Shown: positions 9,583 to 17,997 of the stretch, piece by piece
How positions within the stretch are numbered: position 1 is the stretch's first letter
Layout: every line of letters starts with the position of its first letter
DNA from: Cryomorphaceae bacterium
GTDB lineage: Bacteria; Bacteroidota; Bacteroidia; Flavobacteriales; Schleiferiaceae
Length of the DNA: 27,210 nt
Assembly (NCBI GenBank): GCA_013205365.1
Contig: JABMNC010000049.1
Coordinates: 1-27,210 of the forward strand
Direction: 5' to 3'
Position numbers and translations under genes: made by a program
The notes under the pieces: generated by a model
The model's input: the letters and a program-made list of their open reading frames with translations, nothing else
The model's database searches: none
What the model was told of the DNA's origin: nothing

Positions 9583-9607
9583 AAAACCCCGCTAGCGGGG
9601 TTTTTTT
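9583..9607. terminator. palindromic bidirectional intrinsic terminator
   Basis: A perfect 22-base palindrome at 9583-9604 (four A, CCCCGCTAGCGGGG, four T) is followed by a continued T run to 9607. Because A and T runs flank the GC stem symmetrically, it can terminate both the plus-strand propeller gene ending at 9536 and the minus-strand purQ gene ending at 9664. Confidence 0.9.
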
Positions 9608-9663
9608 GTGGGCCGGCCGGCCGACGACATTTCGCGCACCCGACCCTTTTGAGGCAGTGGATT

Positions 9664-10356
9664 CTAGACCCTAATGTAATCGAGCATGCTCTGGAAGAGG
9701 GCCACGCCGTCGGTGTTGAGCAGGTTGGGGTCGGCAGCGCGCTCCGGGTGGGGCATCATGCCCATCACGTTGCGGCTCTCGTTGCACACTCCAGCAATGT
9801 TTTGCGCCGAGCCGTTGGGATTGCCTTCGGGCGTAATCGCTCCGTCGGCCTCCGCGTAGCGAAACATTACTTGACCCTTATCGTTGAGGGACTTGAGGGT
9901 ATCATCGTCGGCATGGTATCGGCCCTCGCCATGGGCAATGGGTATTTTATAAACACCGGTCTCCGAGAGGCCAGCAGTCATGGTACTCAGGCCTGAGGCG
10001 CGCACCAGGTGCACGTTCTTACTGACGAATTTACCCGTTCGGTTGCGAAGCAGCGCCCCAGGAACCAGGCCGGCTTCGGTTAAAATTTGGAATCCGTTGC
10101 AGACCCCAAGGACGTAGCCGCCGCGGTTGGCATGCTTAATAACCTCCTCCATGATGGGAGAAAAACGGGCAATGGCGCCCGAACGAAGGTAGTCCCCGTA
10201 GGAAAATCCGCCCGGGAGCACAACCATATCAACCCCTTGGAGGTCGCGGTCTTTATGCCAAAGGCTAATGGTTTCGCAGCCCATGCCCTCTCGCAGGGCG
10301 TGGATCATGTCTTGGTCGCAGTTCGACCCGGGAAAAGTAACAACGCCGAATTTCAC
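9664..10356 (-). CDS. purQ: phosphoribosylformylglycinamidine synthase, glutaminase subunit PurQ
   Basis: A 230-residue class I glutamine amidotransferase. PurQ hydrolyses glutamine and passes ammonia to PurL for step 4 of purine synthesis. The catalytic triad is visible: Cys86 in GVCNGFQ, and His203 and Glu205 in MPHPER. The N-terminus (FGVVTFPGSNCDQD) and LPGGFSYGDYLRSG are PurQ-specific. Length matches stand-alone PurQ (about 225-230), implying the separate PurQ/PurL/PurS type rather than the fused large PurL; the partners are not in this window. Translation starts at GTG 10356, chosen because the homologous N-terminus begins here. The start overlaps the ureohydrolase stop as GTGA, and a perfect TACCTTTG element lies 4 bases upstream inside that gene's last codons. 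It is convergent with the propeller gene across the terminator. Confidence 0.96.
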   Translation of the reverse strand: MKFGVVTFPGSNCDQDMIHALREGMGCETISLWHKDRDLQGVDMVVLPGGFSYGDYLRSGAIARFSPIMEEVIKHANRGGYVLGVCNGFQILTEAGLVPGALLRNRTGKFVSKNVHLVRASGLSTMTAGLSETGVYKIPIAHGEGRYHADDDTLKSLNDKGQVMFRYAEADGAITPEGNPNGSAQNIAGVCNESRNVMGMMPHPERAADPNLLNTDGVALFQSMLDYIRV

Positions 10357-11432
10357 GCGGCAAAGGTACAGCGCCCGTTGGCCTTACCCAGGGCATTGGC
10401 GAGTCGATAAAGCAGCCTTGCAGCAACGTTGGCATCCCAATCTCCCTCGGGTCCAGGGGCCACTTCGTTGAGGTCCATTCCGAGTAGAATTCGGCCTGAG
10501 GCGACAACCTGCTCCACCAAATAGAGTACCTCTTCTGCTTCAAGGCCCCCTGCCACCGGGGTTCCGGTGTGCGGACATAGTTTAGGGTCGAGTCCGTCGA
10601 TGTCAAAACTCAAGTAAACCTTCTGCGGAAGCTCCGCGACAATCAAGTCCACCTGCTCTGCCCAGCTTATGCCTCGGTAGGCCGCATGCTTGAGGTCGCG
10701 ATCAAAAAAAACGTTGCAGCGATCGGCCAATTCCTTGGCCCTGGCAACCTCCTCGGCGCAGTAGTCCCGAATTCCAACCTGCACAATTTTGGCAACTCCG
10801 GGGTGCTGCATTGCGTTGTACATAATGGAAGCATGGCTGTAGGTAAAACCCTCGTAGGCGGCCCTAAGGTCCATGTGGGCGTCAATTTGAAGAATACCCA
10901 TGCCCGGATTTCGGTCTGCCAATGCCTGAATATAGCCAAGAGGCGTACTGTGGTCGCCGCCCAACAGAACTACGAGCTGACCGCGGTCAAGGTAGGTTTC
11001 AACGTCGCTGCGGACCCTTGCCACCATCCAGGCACAGGCCTCGTTAATCCTGGCAAGAAGCTTTTGGCTCGAGGCCATTTGCTCGGTTCCGTCTGCTAGA
11101 GCAGCCAAATAAACCTCTGCGCGTTCGCGGTTTCGCTCGGACTTTTCGGCAATCTTGACCGAGGCTGGGGCCATAGCGAGGCCCATTTTGTAGGCATCAA
11201 CCACGTTGGGGTCCCACAAGTCGACCTGGGCAGAGGCCGCTTTGACCGCTGCGGGGCCCAGCGCGGTACCCGAAGTGTAGCTCACGGTGACCTCCCAAGG
11301 GAGCGGAAGCACCACCACTTCGGCATCTTCTACCGCAAAGGGAAGCCCGTAAATCTGGCTTCCCGAAGCCAATCCGTTGGGGTCAAAATCGGTCAGCGCG
11401 AGGCTGCGGCCTTTGAGTCTAGCTTGGTACAT
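10353..11432 (-). CDS. arginase/agmatinase-family ureohydrolase
   Basis: The open frame reaches back to 11480, but I choose the ATG at 11432 (359 residues) because TACCTTTG lies just upstream and the upstream codons look non-conserved. Ureohydrolases use a dimanganese centre to release urea or an analogous group from guanidino compounds. All six expected ligands are present: His161 (GGDHS), Asp184, His186 and Asp188 (DAHMD), and Asp277 and Asp279 (SFDIDGLDP). Agmatinase is the usual annotation for this clade; arginase, formimidoylglutamase, guanidinobutyrase or guanidine hydrolase activity cannot be excluded. No speA-like arginine decarboxylase is adjacent. It lies between the lamin-tail gene and purQ on the same strand, with its own probable promoter, and its stop overlaps the purQ start. 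Confidence 0.9.
   Translation of the reverse strand: MYQARLKGRSLALTDFDPNGLASGSQIYGLPFAVEDAEVVVLPLPWEVTVSYTSGTALGPAAVKAASAQVDLWDPNVVDAYKMGLAMAPASVKIAEKSERNRERAEVYLAALADGTEQMASSQKLLARINEACAWMVARVRSDVETYLDRGQLVVLLGGDHSTPLGYIQALADRNPGMGILQIDAHMDLRAAYEGFTYSHASIMYNAMQHPGVAKIVQVGIRDYCAEEVARAKELADRCNVFFDRDLKHAAYRGISWAEQVDLIVAELPQKVYLSFDIDGLDPKLCPHTGTPVAGGLEAEEVLYLVEQVVASGRILLGMDLNEVAPGPEGDWDANVAARLLYRLANALGKANGRCTFAA
10361..10368 (-). promoter_or_regulatory. candidate purQ -7 element inside upstream CDS
   Basis: The minus strand reads TACCTTTG, a perfect TAnnTTTG -7 match, then CCGC and the GTG start of purQ. The element is coding for the last residues (CTFAA) of the ureohydrolase, so promoter and protein sequence are superimposed. 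No clear TTG -33 box was found. Confidence 0.5.
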
Positions 11433-11436
11433 GCCG

Positions 11437-11444
11437 CAAAGGTA
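11437..11444 (-). promoter_or_regulatory. candidate -7 element of the ureohydrolase gene
   Basis: The minus strand reads TACCTTTG, then CGGC and the ATG at 11432. This matches TAnnTTTG exactly, with the same 4-base spacing seen at purQ and purD, and supports the choice of ATG. No convincing -33 TTG was seen. Confidence 0.55.
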
Positions 11445-11510
11445 ACGGCCTTGCGGCAGATGGCTCTTGGCTGGGCGCACTTAGTTATTGACCAATACCG
11501 AAGCCGAAAA

Positions 11511-13850
11511 CTAGTAGCGAATTGGGTAGGCCCTTCGAATCGTCCGGCCCTGGAGCGGGGTGAAGCGAAACTCCCATAGCCATAGGCCGCCCTGTGGCGG
11601 TTCATCCCTCGCTTCGATGCGGTCTTGAGAAGCAACGGGGCGTGGTGCAGACCATGGGCTGGCCCAGCGGCCTTCAGGGTCGGTCCAACGGGTTTCGAGC
11701 AGCCATGCCTGGTCCGAATCCAAATCCCATTGGAGGATTGGGGGCCATTGGCGCTGAATCAGGTCGAATTGGTTCCTGGAAGGCTCGACGGCTGCCTGGG
11801 GCCAGCGGCCCGGCGTTGCGGAATCAATGCGCGCGAATCCCCAATCATTGGGGTCGGGGCCGCGGCGCTCAAGGGCCATGCCTTCGCCCTTGCCGGGACT
11901 TTGGCGAATGCGTTCCGGGAACTGGTCGGGCCTCACCTCTGCCCGGTCGATCAGAAGTCCGTCGCTTCGGCGGAGCTCAAGGATGCCCCCATCGTCGGTG
12001 AGCGGTATGCTTTGGTTGGTGGCGCCAGGCCCGCCGGGCAGAGCCGGGCGGGCCCATGCCCCTGGGCGCGGAGCGCCCAGGGGCCCCGCCATCGAATCGC
12101 CGGCCGGATAAACATCAAGCAGGGCAGCGGGATTAGCTGCCATAAAAATGACCTGCCCCGGCAGCAAAAACCGGCCGGCGACCGAGGCGCGGCGCCATGA
12201 CCCCGACTGAGAAGGAGAATAAGTAGAATCCCCCGAAAAACCGTCAGGATTCGACCAAAAAAGCCCCGAGAGATCCAGAACCCTATCGCTAAGGCTTCGA
12301 AGCTCCACGAACCGACCCTCGCCTGGCAAAGGATTCAGCAAAAGCTCACTAATCTGAAGCTCCCCAGAAACCGGAGGCATAGCCCAACCCGCATAAACCA
12401 AGGTGCAATCCCCTGGAGTACCGTCCGCATGAAGCCAGCCGGGCAAAAGCGGAAGCTCCATCACCTCGCCGGGCCGGCAAGGCCACAAAAGACCGTCCGC
12501 ATCCGGAAGCCAACGCAGGGCAGTGCGCTCCGAGTGAATCCGCGTCGCCAACCAACGTCCGCCAGACCAACGCGCCAGGGCCAGCGAATCAAAAGGATAG
12601 AGCGGCGAAGTCCCCAAAGGAAGGGGATGCCGCCAGTCCACCTGAAGAGCGCTGTCGGCCAACAAACCCAAAATTCCGCCCTGACGAGGGCCCAGCGCCG
12701 ACCACTCTAAAGAACCGGGACTCGAACCCAATAAACTCCGCGACGACTGCCAAGCCCGAGGCAGCATCGACCACTGCGGATTGACCTCCAAAGACCATCC
12801 TCCCAATGACTTATCCATAGGCTGGTGCATGTCGGGCTGCACGCGACCCCATGCCAGGCGCGCTCCTTCGGCGGTTTCTATGGACCAAAATGCCGGAGCC
12901 GAAGTCAGCGAAAGCGGAACGTCCCAAAGCGACAAGGAATCCGGCCAGGGAAGGCGCCCGTCGGCAAGAACCACCACCTCCCCAGGCCTCATGACCCGAT
13001 CGGGAAGCAGCCATGACGAGGATCCGTAGCGAAGGGTCCAGCCCAAAGCCCAGCATAGCGAATCTGCCTCCACAAAAAGCTCCATAAAATCACCCGGGGC
13101 GGAACGCCAACTGAGCCGAGGATCGGGCGAAACCAGGATCTCGGTTACCGATGCATCGCCGAGCCGCGCGGCCCGCTTGCGCGGGGTCGCGCTCCGCACC
13201 CAAGGCCCAGCCTGCCAACTCATAGAACCCCATTTTAGCCCACGAACCCGCGTCGCCGTGACCGTAGCGCCAAAACGCAAGCGACCCAAAAGAGCCACGC
13301 TGCTGTCTGAGCTTCCCAAAACCTGGCCGCTGTCGAGGCGGACTCCTAAGGTGTCGCTCAGCAACCAAGAGAGGCGGTGGGCCCCCGACGAATCCCAATC
13401 CCAGGACCAATCCAAACGAGAAGCCGAGCGATCGAGCAAACCCGAAGGACTGTTGGCCAGCACCAAACCGTCGGGCAAGCGAAGCAAACGCAGCTGGTCG
13501 TTGCTGCGACCCATCTCTAGTCGGTAGCCGCTAACCAAGGGCGAGGCCGATGCCGTCCCGCTGCTGTCCCAAACCTCCCAAAATGCGTAGTTGGCCGAAG
13601 AAGGATTAAAATTCAACTGCAGCGACGCAGAAAACCGAGCCGGACGCGACCCAAGGCCTTCGCGCCACAAGGCGTAGGTGCCGGCAGCCGGAGCATCGAG
13701 CAGCAGCCAATCCGACTCCGCCACCGCAAAGGCCGTCGTATCGCCCTGCCAGGCGCTAAGGCCCGCCGACCACCATTGCGTCCATGGACCCCACTGGGCC
13801 GAAACTTCCTGGGCGCACAACGTCGCCAAAACTGCCACTAAGCCTTTCAT
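11511..13850 (-). CDS. secreted lamin-tail-domain protein, Trp-rich and Lys-poor
   Basis: A 779-residue protein with a signal peptide (MKGLVAVLATLCAQEVSA, then QW). Residues about 20-210 resemble the lectin-like N-terminal region that precedes lamin tail domains (LTD) in Bacteroidota. A first LTD-like segment follows at about 232-300 (SVTEILVSPDP, GWTLRYGSSSWLLP, PGEVVVLAD). A clearer LTD starts near 497 (LQISELLLNPLPGEGRFVELRSLSDRVLDLSGLFW). No T9SS C-terminal domain is visible, so it may stay in the periplasm or outer membrane. By hand count it has about 48 Trp and only 5 Lys, which is extreme. A Pro/Gly/Ala-rich linker at about 589-608 is encoded by two GC-rich hairpins. It is divergent from asd, 42 bases away. 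Function unknown; extracellular LTDs are thought to bind other macromolecules. Confidence 0.85.
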   Translation of the reverse strand: MKGLVAVLATLCAQEVSAQWGPWTQWWSAGLSAWQGDTTAFAVAESDWLLLDAPAAGTYALWREGLGSRPARFSASLQLNFNPSSANYAFWEVWDSSGTASASPLVSGYRLEMGRSNDQLRLLRLPDGLVLANSPSGLLDRSASRLDWSWDWDSSGAHRLSWLLSDTLGVRLDSGQVLGSSDSSVALLGRLRFGATVTATRVRGLKWGSMSWQAGPWVRSATPRKRAARLGDASVTEILVSPDPRLSWRSAPGDFMELFVEADSLCWALGWTLRYGSSSWLLPDRVMRPGEVVVLADGRLPWPDSLSLWDVPLSLTSAPAFWSIETAEGARLAWGRVQPDMHQPMDKSLGGWSLEVNPQWSMLPRAWQSSRSLLGSSPGSLEWSALGPRQGGILGLLADSALQVDWRHPLPLGTSPLYPFDSLALARWSGGRWLATRIHSERTALRWLPDADGLLWPCRPGEVMELPLLPGWLHADGTPGDCTLVYAGWAMPPVSGELQISELLLNPLPGEGRFVELRSLSDRVLDLSGLFWSNPDGFSGDSTYSPSQSGSWRRASVAGRFLLPGQVIFMAANPAALLDVYPAGDSMAGPLGAPRPGAWARPALPGGPGATNQSIPLTDDGGILELRRSDGLLIDRAEVRPDQFPERIRQSPGKGEGMALERRGPDPNDWGFARIDSATPGRWPQAAVEPSRNQFDLIQRQWPPILQWDLDSDQAWLLETRWTDPEGRWASPWSAPRPVASQDRIEARDEPPQGGLWLWEFRFTPLQGRTIRRAYPIRY
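12028..12084. repeat. two adjacent 27-base GC-rich hairpins inside a CDS
   Basis: The first hairpin (12028-12054) pairs GGCCCGCC with GGCGGGCC around an 11-base centre in which GGC/GCC can also pair around AGA. The second (12058-12084) is a perfect 12-base stem (GCCCCTGGGCGC with its complement) around a 3-base loop. They are separated by 3 bases and have equal length. Both lie in the Pro/Gly/Ala-rich linker of the lamin-tail gene, so they stay in frame. Confidence 0.85.
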
Positions 13851-13856
13851 AATGCG

Positions 13857-13864
13857 TACTTTTG
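13857..13864 (+). promoter_or_regulatory. candidate asd -7 element
   Basis: TACTTTTG matches TAnnTTTG exactly, 28 bases before the asd ATG, giving a short leader of about 20 bases. The opposite strand of this 42-base spacer should hold the lamin-tail gene promoter; TAGTATTG on the minus strand is a weak candidate. Confidence 0.45.
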
Positions 13865-13892
13865 CCGCAATACTAAAGCCTCCAGCCGAGCA

Positions 13893-14912
13893 ATGCGTTT
13901 AGCCCTAATTGGAGCCACCGGAATGGTTGGCGAAGTCATGCAAAAAGTCCTTATGGAACGTCAGTTTCCGGTGACTGAATTCATTCCTGTCGCGTCCGCA
14001 AAATCCGTAGGAAACCCTTTACACTGGAACGGCGCATCCTATTTGGTTCGCAGCCTGGACGAGGCCCTGGCCATGCGTCCAGACCTGGTCCTCATGTCGG
14101 CGGGCGGAACCGTCTCGCTGAAGTGGGCTCCAAAATTCGCTGCAGCCGGATGCTTTGTGGTCGACAACAGCTCAGCTTGGCGCATGGAGCCTGGCATTCC
14201 CCTAGTCGTGCCCGAAATCAATGCAGAGGCCCTGAGCGCTGAAACCAAAATCATCGCCAACCCCAACTGCTCCACCATACAGCTGGTAATGGTCCTCAAG
14301 CCCTTGCACGACCTTCATCCCATCGAGGCGGTCCGCGTGAGCACCTACCAAAGCGTCACGGGGACCGGCAAGGCCGCCATTGACCAGCTCGAGAACGAGC
14401 GCAGGGGCATTTTTGACGGACCGATGGCCTACGCCCACCCCATTGACCTGAACTGCATTCCGCACTGTGACGCATTCCTCGACAACGGCTACACCAAAGA
14501 AGAAATGAAGCTGCACCACGAGACCAAGAAGATCCTTGGCGACCCCAGGGTGCAGGTCAGCGCCACCGCCGTTCGGGTTCCAGTTCAGGGCGGACACTCC
14601 GAGTCGGTGCTGATTACCTTCCAGGGGGCGCGACCTTCTTTGCCCGCAGTTCGCCAAATTCTCGCTGCAATGCCTGGCCTGGTGGTTCAGGACGATCCCG
14701 CGAACCTATCCTACCCCATGCCTCGGAATGCCGAGGGCCGCGACGAGGTCTTTGTAGGCCGAATTCGCGAAGACCTGGTTTGCGACCGCTCGATTCATTT
14801 GTGGATTGTTGCCGACAACCTGCGCAAGGGTGCTGCCACCAACGCCGTGCAAATCGCCGAGCACCTGGTTTCGGCCGGATTTTTGCAGACCCCTCTGCCT
14901 CCTGGCCATTAA
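13893..14912 (+). CDS. asd: aspartate-semialdehyde dehydrogenase
   Basis: A 339-residue cytoplasmic enzyme that reduces L-4-aspartyl phosphate to aspartate semialdehyde with NADPH, the branch point to lysine/diaminopimelate, methionine and threonine. The dinucleotide-binding motif GATGMVG is at residues 7-13 and DNSSAWR at 91-97. The nucleophile is Cys126 in NPNCSTIQ, and the general base is probably His235 in VQGGHSES. Length fits the usual 330-345. The start agrees with the N-terminal Rossmann strand beginning at residue 2. It is followed 30 bases later by a TonB-dependent receptor with no evident terminator between, but I infer no functional link. Confidence 0.97.
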   Translation: MRLALIGATGMVGEVMQKVLMERQFPVTEFIPVASAKSVGNPLHWNGASYLVRSLDEALAMRPDLVLMSAGGTVSLKWAPKFAAAGCFVVDNSSAWRMEPGIPLVVPEINAEALSAETKIIANPNCSTIQLVMVLKPLHDLHPIEAVRVSTYQSVTGTGKAAIDQLENERRGIFDGPMAYAHPIDLNCIPHCDAFLDNGYTKEEMKLHHETKKILGDPRVQVSATAVRVPVQGGHSESVLITFQGARPSLPAVRQILAAMPGLVVQDDPANLSYPMPRNAEGRDEVFVGRIREDLVCDRSIHLWIVADNLRKGAATNAVQIAEHLVSAGFLQTPLPPGH

Positions 14913-14942
14913 ACCATTACCATACTAGTTCGTCTAAATCCT

Positions 14943-17357
14943 ATGCTTAAATTCTTTGCCCTTCTGCTTGCTTTTGCCGCAGCACCCTTGCTCGCGCAAA
15001 CCCTAATTGTGGGGCAGGTCGTGGACGGCGACGAACCCATTCCCAACGCTGCCGTGCGGGTCATGGGCAGCAACGGACCGGTTGGGCAAACCAATACCGA
15101 CATGCAGGGCAACTTTCAGCTCAGCGTGCCCAACGGAAGCTACCGACTCGTCGCCCGCCCTCTGGGCTACCAGCCTTTAATGCGGCCCATTGAAGCCACC
15201 GGTTCACCCATCAAATTGGGCATTCTCAAGGCGATAGCCAGCACCACCGAACTTGCCGAAGCCAATGTGGATGCCCACGCCTCCAGAGCTCTGCTGGGAA
15301 TGGACCGCAAAGTCTACGATGTGGCCCAGGACCTCAACGTTCAGGGCGGAACGGGCACCGACGTACTGCGGCAGGTTCCCAACGTGTCGCTCGATATGGA
15401 CGGCAACGTACAGCTTCGCGGCGACGACAACGTAACCATTTTGATTGACGGACGGCCCGCTTCTTTACTGGGCTTCTCGGGGACCAATGCCTTTGACCGT
15501 CTGCCGGCCGGCAGCGTCCAGCGCGTAGAGGTCATCACCAACCCCGGCGCTCAATTTGACGCCCAAGGAACTGGAGGAGTAATCAACATCGTCACCAAAA
15601 AGAACCGCGAACTGCCGCTCAACGGCAGCCTCATCGCCGGAATAGGAACCAACGCAAAATACAATTCCTCGGCGAGCCTTTCCGTGCCCGTGGGCAAGAT
15701 CCGCGTCTTCACCAGCCTAGCCTGGGACAACCGCCGCAGCTTCTCTGGCGGTACGGTAGAGCGGATATTCCAATTCCCAGATACCGCCTACAGCCAGCGA
15801 AACTGGTCCTACGGCACCAATTTGGGTGGTGGACCCAACGCCCGTTTTGGAGTAGACATTCCCTTGGGCAAGCAATGGTCCGCCAACCTCTCGGTAGGCT
15901 TAAACCAAGACCAGCGAAGCGAGTCCGACAGCACGTCCTATGAGAACAGTGCCGGCGCAGTTAAGCTCAATGCCGTGCAGCGAAGCACCAGCGACCGCGG
16001 CTCCATCAACGGCGACGGCGCCCTGAGGCTCGAGCGCAAGTACAAGACCGAAGGCAACAAATGGACCGTCGACCTCAACTATTCCGACCGAAGCCGCTCG
16101 GAATGGAACGACAATACCTTCACTGCCGACGCGGGATACCCCAGCATTCTAACCTATGGAGGGGTTTACCTGCAGCGCTTTGAAACCAATGAAACTACGC
16201 AAAACTGGAACTTCCAGACCGACGCAGAGCAGGTGCTTACCAGCAAAAGCAAGATAACCCTCGGGGGGCGCAGTACCTATTTTGCCCGCGACAACCGCCG
16301 CGACGCGATGTTCTTGGCAGAGATTTTTAGCAGCTCGCTTCAAGAAGACACGCTGCGCACCCAATCTGTTGATCAGTCCCAATGGGTGCATGCCCTTTAT
16401 GCCACCTACGGATACGTATTCAGTCCCAAGTGGAAGGCGCAAGCCGGCATGCGCTACGAAGTGGCCAACCTTGGGTTCACGCTGAAGACCAACAGCGAAC
16501 TCAATTTTACCTATCCGGGGTATTTTCCGAGTGCTTTTTTGACCTATAGTCCCAAAAAGGGATTGGACTTTCTGGCCAGCTATGCCATGCGCGTCAACCG
16601 TCCCGGCGAGGGGCAGCTCAACCCAATAATCGACTACTCCAATCCGCAGTCCTTTCGCAAAGGCAATCCACTTTTAATGCCGGAATACACCCACGCATTC
16701 GAGCTCACCGCCGGCAAGTACGCCAAATGGGGCTCTGCAACCCTAAACGGATACATTCAGCACACTACCAACATGTTCTCACGCTATGTAGAGGTTGACA
16801 ATAGCGGAATCGTTACCGTTACCTGGTCCAACTTCGACACCCGAGATCGCTATGGTTTGAGTGGAAACACCTCGGTACGCTTTGGCAAAACCCTCAGTAT
16901 TCAGGCCTCGGGAGACGCCTTTTGGTCGGTTATTAATGCCCAAAACCTACAGGCGGGTCTGTCTCAGTCTGGTTTTGGATGGTCGGGGCGAATCAACTCG
17001 ATGTACAATCCCACCTCGAAGCAGCAAATCCAACTCACCTTTAACCAGTGGGGCGCCGGGCCTACCGGCCAAGGATTCTTCAAGGGAATTCAGGCTTGGG
17101 ACGTCGGCTACAAGGTTGATGTGGTCAAAAACAAGCTTTCTGCAACGGTCCGCATGAGCGACGTGTTCAACCAACGCCGGTTTCGCATCGAGCAGCACCC
17201 GCCCTTTACCCAAATCTACTTTGAGCGCTACCGCGAGAGCCGCATCGCCTTCTTGACGATTCAGTACACCTTTGGCAAACCCGACCGAAGCGCCCAGCGC
17301 GGAGGCCGTGGAATGGGCGGTGGCGCAATGGGCGGCGGCGAAGACATGGGCATGTAA
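14943..17357 (+). CDS. outer-membrane TonB-dependent receptor with CarboxypepD-like N-terminal domain
   Basis: An 804-residue outer-membrane protein. A signal peptide (MLKFFALLLAFAAAPLLA, then QT) precedes a carboxypeptidase-regulatory-like beta-sandwich (about 22-100, VGQVVDGDEPIPNAAVRV) and a plug (about 120-220, with DVLRQVPNVSLD, NVTILIDGRP, VEVITNPGAQFDAQGTGGVINIVTKKN). The rest is a beta-barrel rich in alternating aromatic strands. The tail ends in a Gly/Met/Arg-rich stretch (RGGRGMGGGAMGGG), which I recall from this outer-membrane beta-barrel family. It is not a SusC-type protein and has no SusD partner. The substrate is unknown. Neighbours asd and msrA lie 30 bases away on each side on the same strand. 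Confidence 0.93.
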   Translation: MLKFFALLLAFAAAPLLAQTLIVGQVVDGDEPIPNAAVRVMGSNGPVGQTNTDMQGNFQLSVPNGSYRLVARPLGYQPLMRPIEATGSPIKLGILKAIASTTELAEANVDAHASRALLGMDRKVYDVAQDLNVQGGTGTDVLRQVPNVSLDMDGNVQLRGDDNVTILIDGRPASLLGFSGTNAFDRLPAGSVQRVEVITNPGAQFDAQGTGGVINIVTKKNRELPLNGSLIAGIGTNAKYNSSASLSVPVGKIRVFTSLAWDNRRSFSGGTVERIFQFPDTAYSQRNWSYGTNLGGGPNARFGVDIPLGKQWSANLSVGLNQDQRSESDSTSYENSAGAVKLNAVQRSTSDRGSINGDGALRLERKYKTEGNKWTVDLNYSDRSRSEWNDNTFTADAGYPSILTYGGVYLQRFETNETTQNWNFQTDAEQVLTSKSKITLGGRSTYFARDNRRDAMFLAEIFSSSLQEDTLRTQSVDQSQWVHALYATYGYVFSPKWKAQAGMRYEVANLGFTLKTNSELNFTYPGYFPSAFLTYSPKKGLDFLASYAMRVNRPGEGQLNPIIDYSNPQSFRKGNPLLMPEYTHAFELTAGKYAKWGSATLNGYIQHTTNMFSRYVEVDNSGIVTVTWSNFDTRDRYGLSGNTSVRFGKTLSIQASGDAFWSVINAQNLQAGLSQSGFGWSGRINSMYNPTSKQQIQLTFNQWGAGPTGQGFFKGIQAWDVGYKVDVVKNKLSATVRMSDVFNQRRFRIEQHPPFTQIYFERYRESRIAFLTIQYTFGKPDRSAQRGGRGMGGGAMGGGEDMGM

Positions 17358-17387
17358 ACTATTTAGCCGTTCACTGGTTTTTAATGC

Positions 17388-17987
17388 ATGCCTCGCCTCC
17401 TCAATCTTCTTGCACTCGGACTCCTCAGCGCCCTCTCGGCCTGCGGCCAGTCCACTAAAAATTCCGCTCCCGTGACCCTACTGCCTGCTGCTCCTGCCCA
17501 AGCCGGAAACGAAACCCTTATTCTCGCCTCTGGTTGCTTTTGGGGCACCGAGTACTTCCTTAAGCGCGTCGATGGAGTGCTCTCCACCACGGTTGGCTAC
17601 ACCGGAGGCCATGTTGAAAACCCCAGCTACGAGCAGGTCTGCAGCAAAAGAACGGGGCATTACGAAGCCTGTCTGGTGGAGTACGATCCAAAGCGGACCA
17701 GCGCCGAAGCCATTCTTCGCACCTTTTTTGAAACCCACGACCCCACGCAAGCCAACGGTCAAGGTCCTGACATAGGGCCGCAGTACCGCAGTGCGGTTTT
17801 CTACCAAAACGAAGCGCAACGCGACCTTACCCAATCGCTTATCGGCCTTTTGACCGCAAAGGGTCTTAAGGTAGCCACCGAAGTTTTGCCCGCCCAGGCA
17901 TTTTATTCGGCAGAGGGATACCACCAGGATTACTACGACATTAAGGGCGGCACACCCTACTGCCACGGCTACCGCAAACTTTTTTAA
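17388..17987 (+). CDS. msrA: peptide-methionine (S)-S-oxide reductase, lipoprotein form
   Basis: A 199-residue MsrA that reduces methionine-S-sulfoxide in proteins. The catalytic motif GCFWGTE has the nucleophile at Cys50, and GYTGG, GHYEA, DPTQANGQGPDIGPQYRS and YHQDYY are canonical. Cys192 in PYCHGY is a candidate recycling cysteine. The N-terminus is a lipoprotein signal peptide ending LSALSAC, with lipidation predicted at Cys19, so the enzyme should act outside the cytoplasm, in the periplasm or attached to a membrane. An ATG at 17384 is out of frame, so 17388 is the start. It follows the TonB receptor by 30 bases. Cytoplasmic MsrA would lack this leader. Confidence 0.95.
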   Translation: MPRLLNLLALGLLSALSACGQSTKNSAPVTLLPAAPAQAGNETLILASGCFWGTEYFLKRVDGVLSTTVGYTGGHVENPSYEQVCSKRTGHYEACLVEYDPKRTSAEAILRTFFETHDPTQANGQGPDIGPQYRSAVFYQNEAQRDLTQSLIGLLTAKGLKVATEVLPAQAFYSAEGYHQDYYDIKGGTPYCHGYRKLF

Positions 17988-17997
17988 GCGGACTTTT

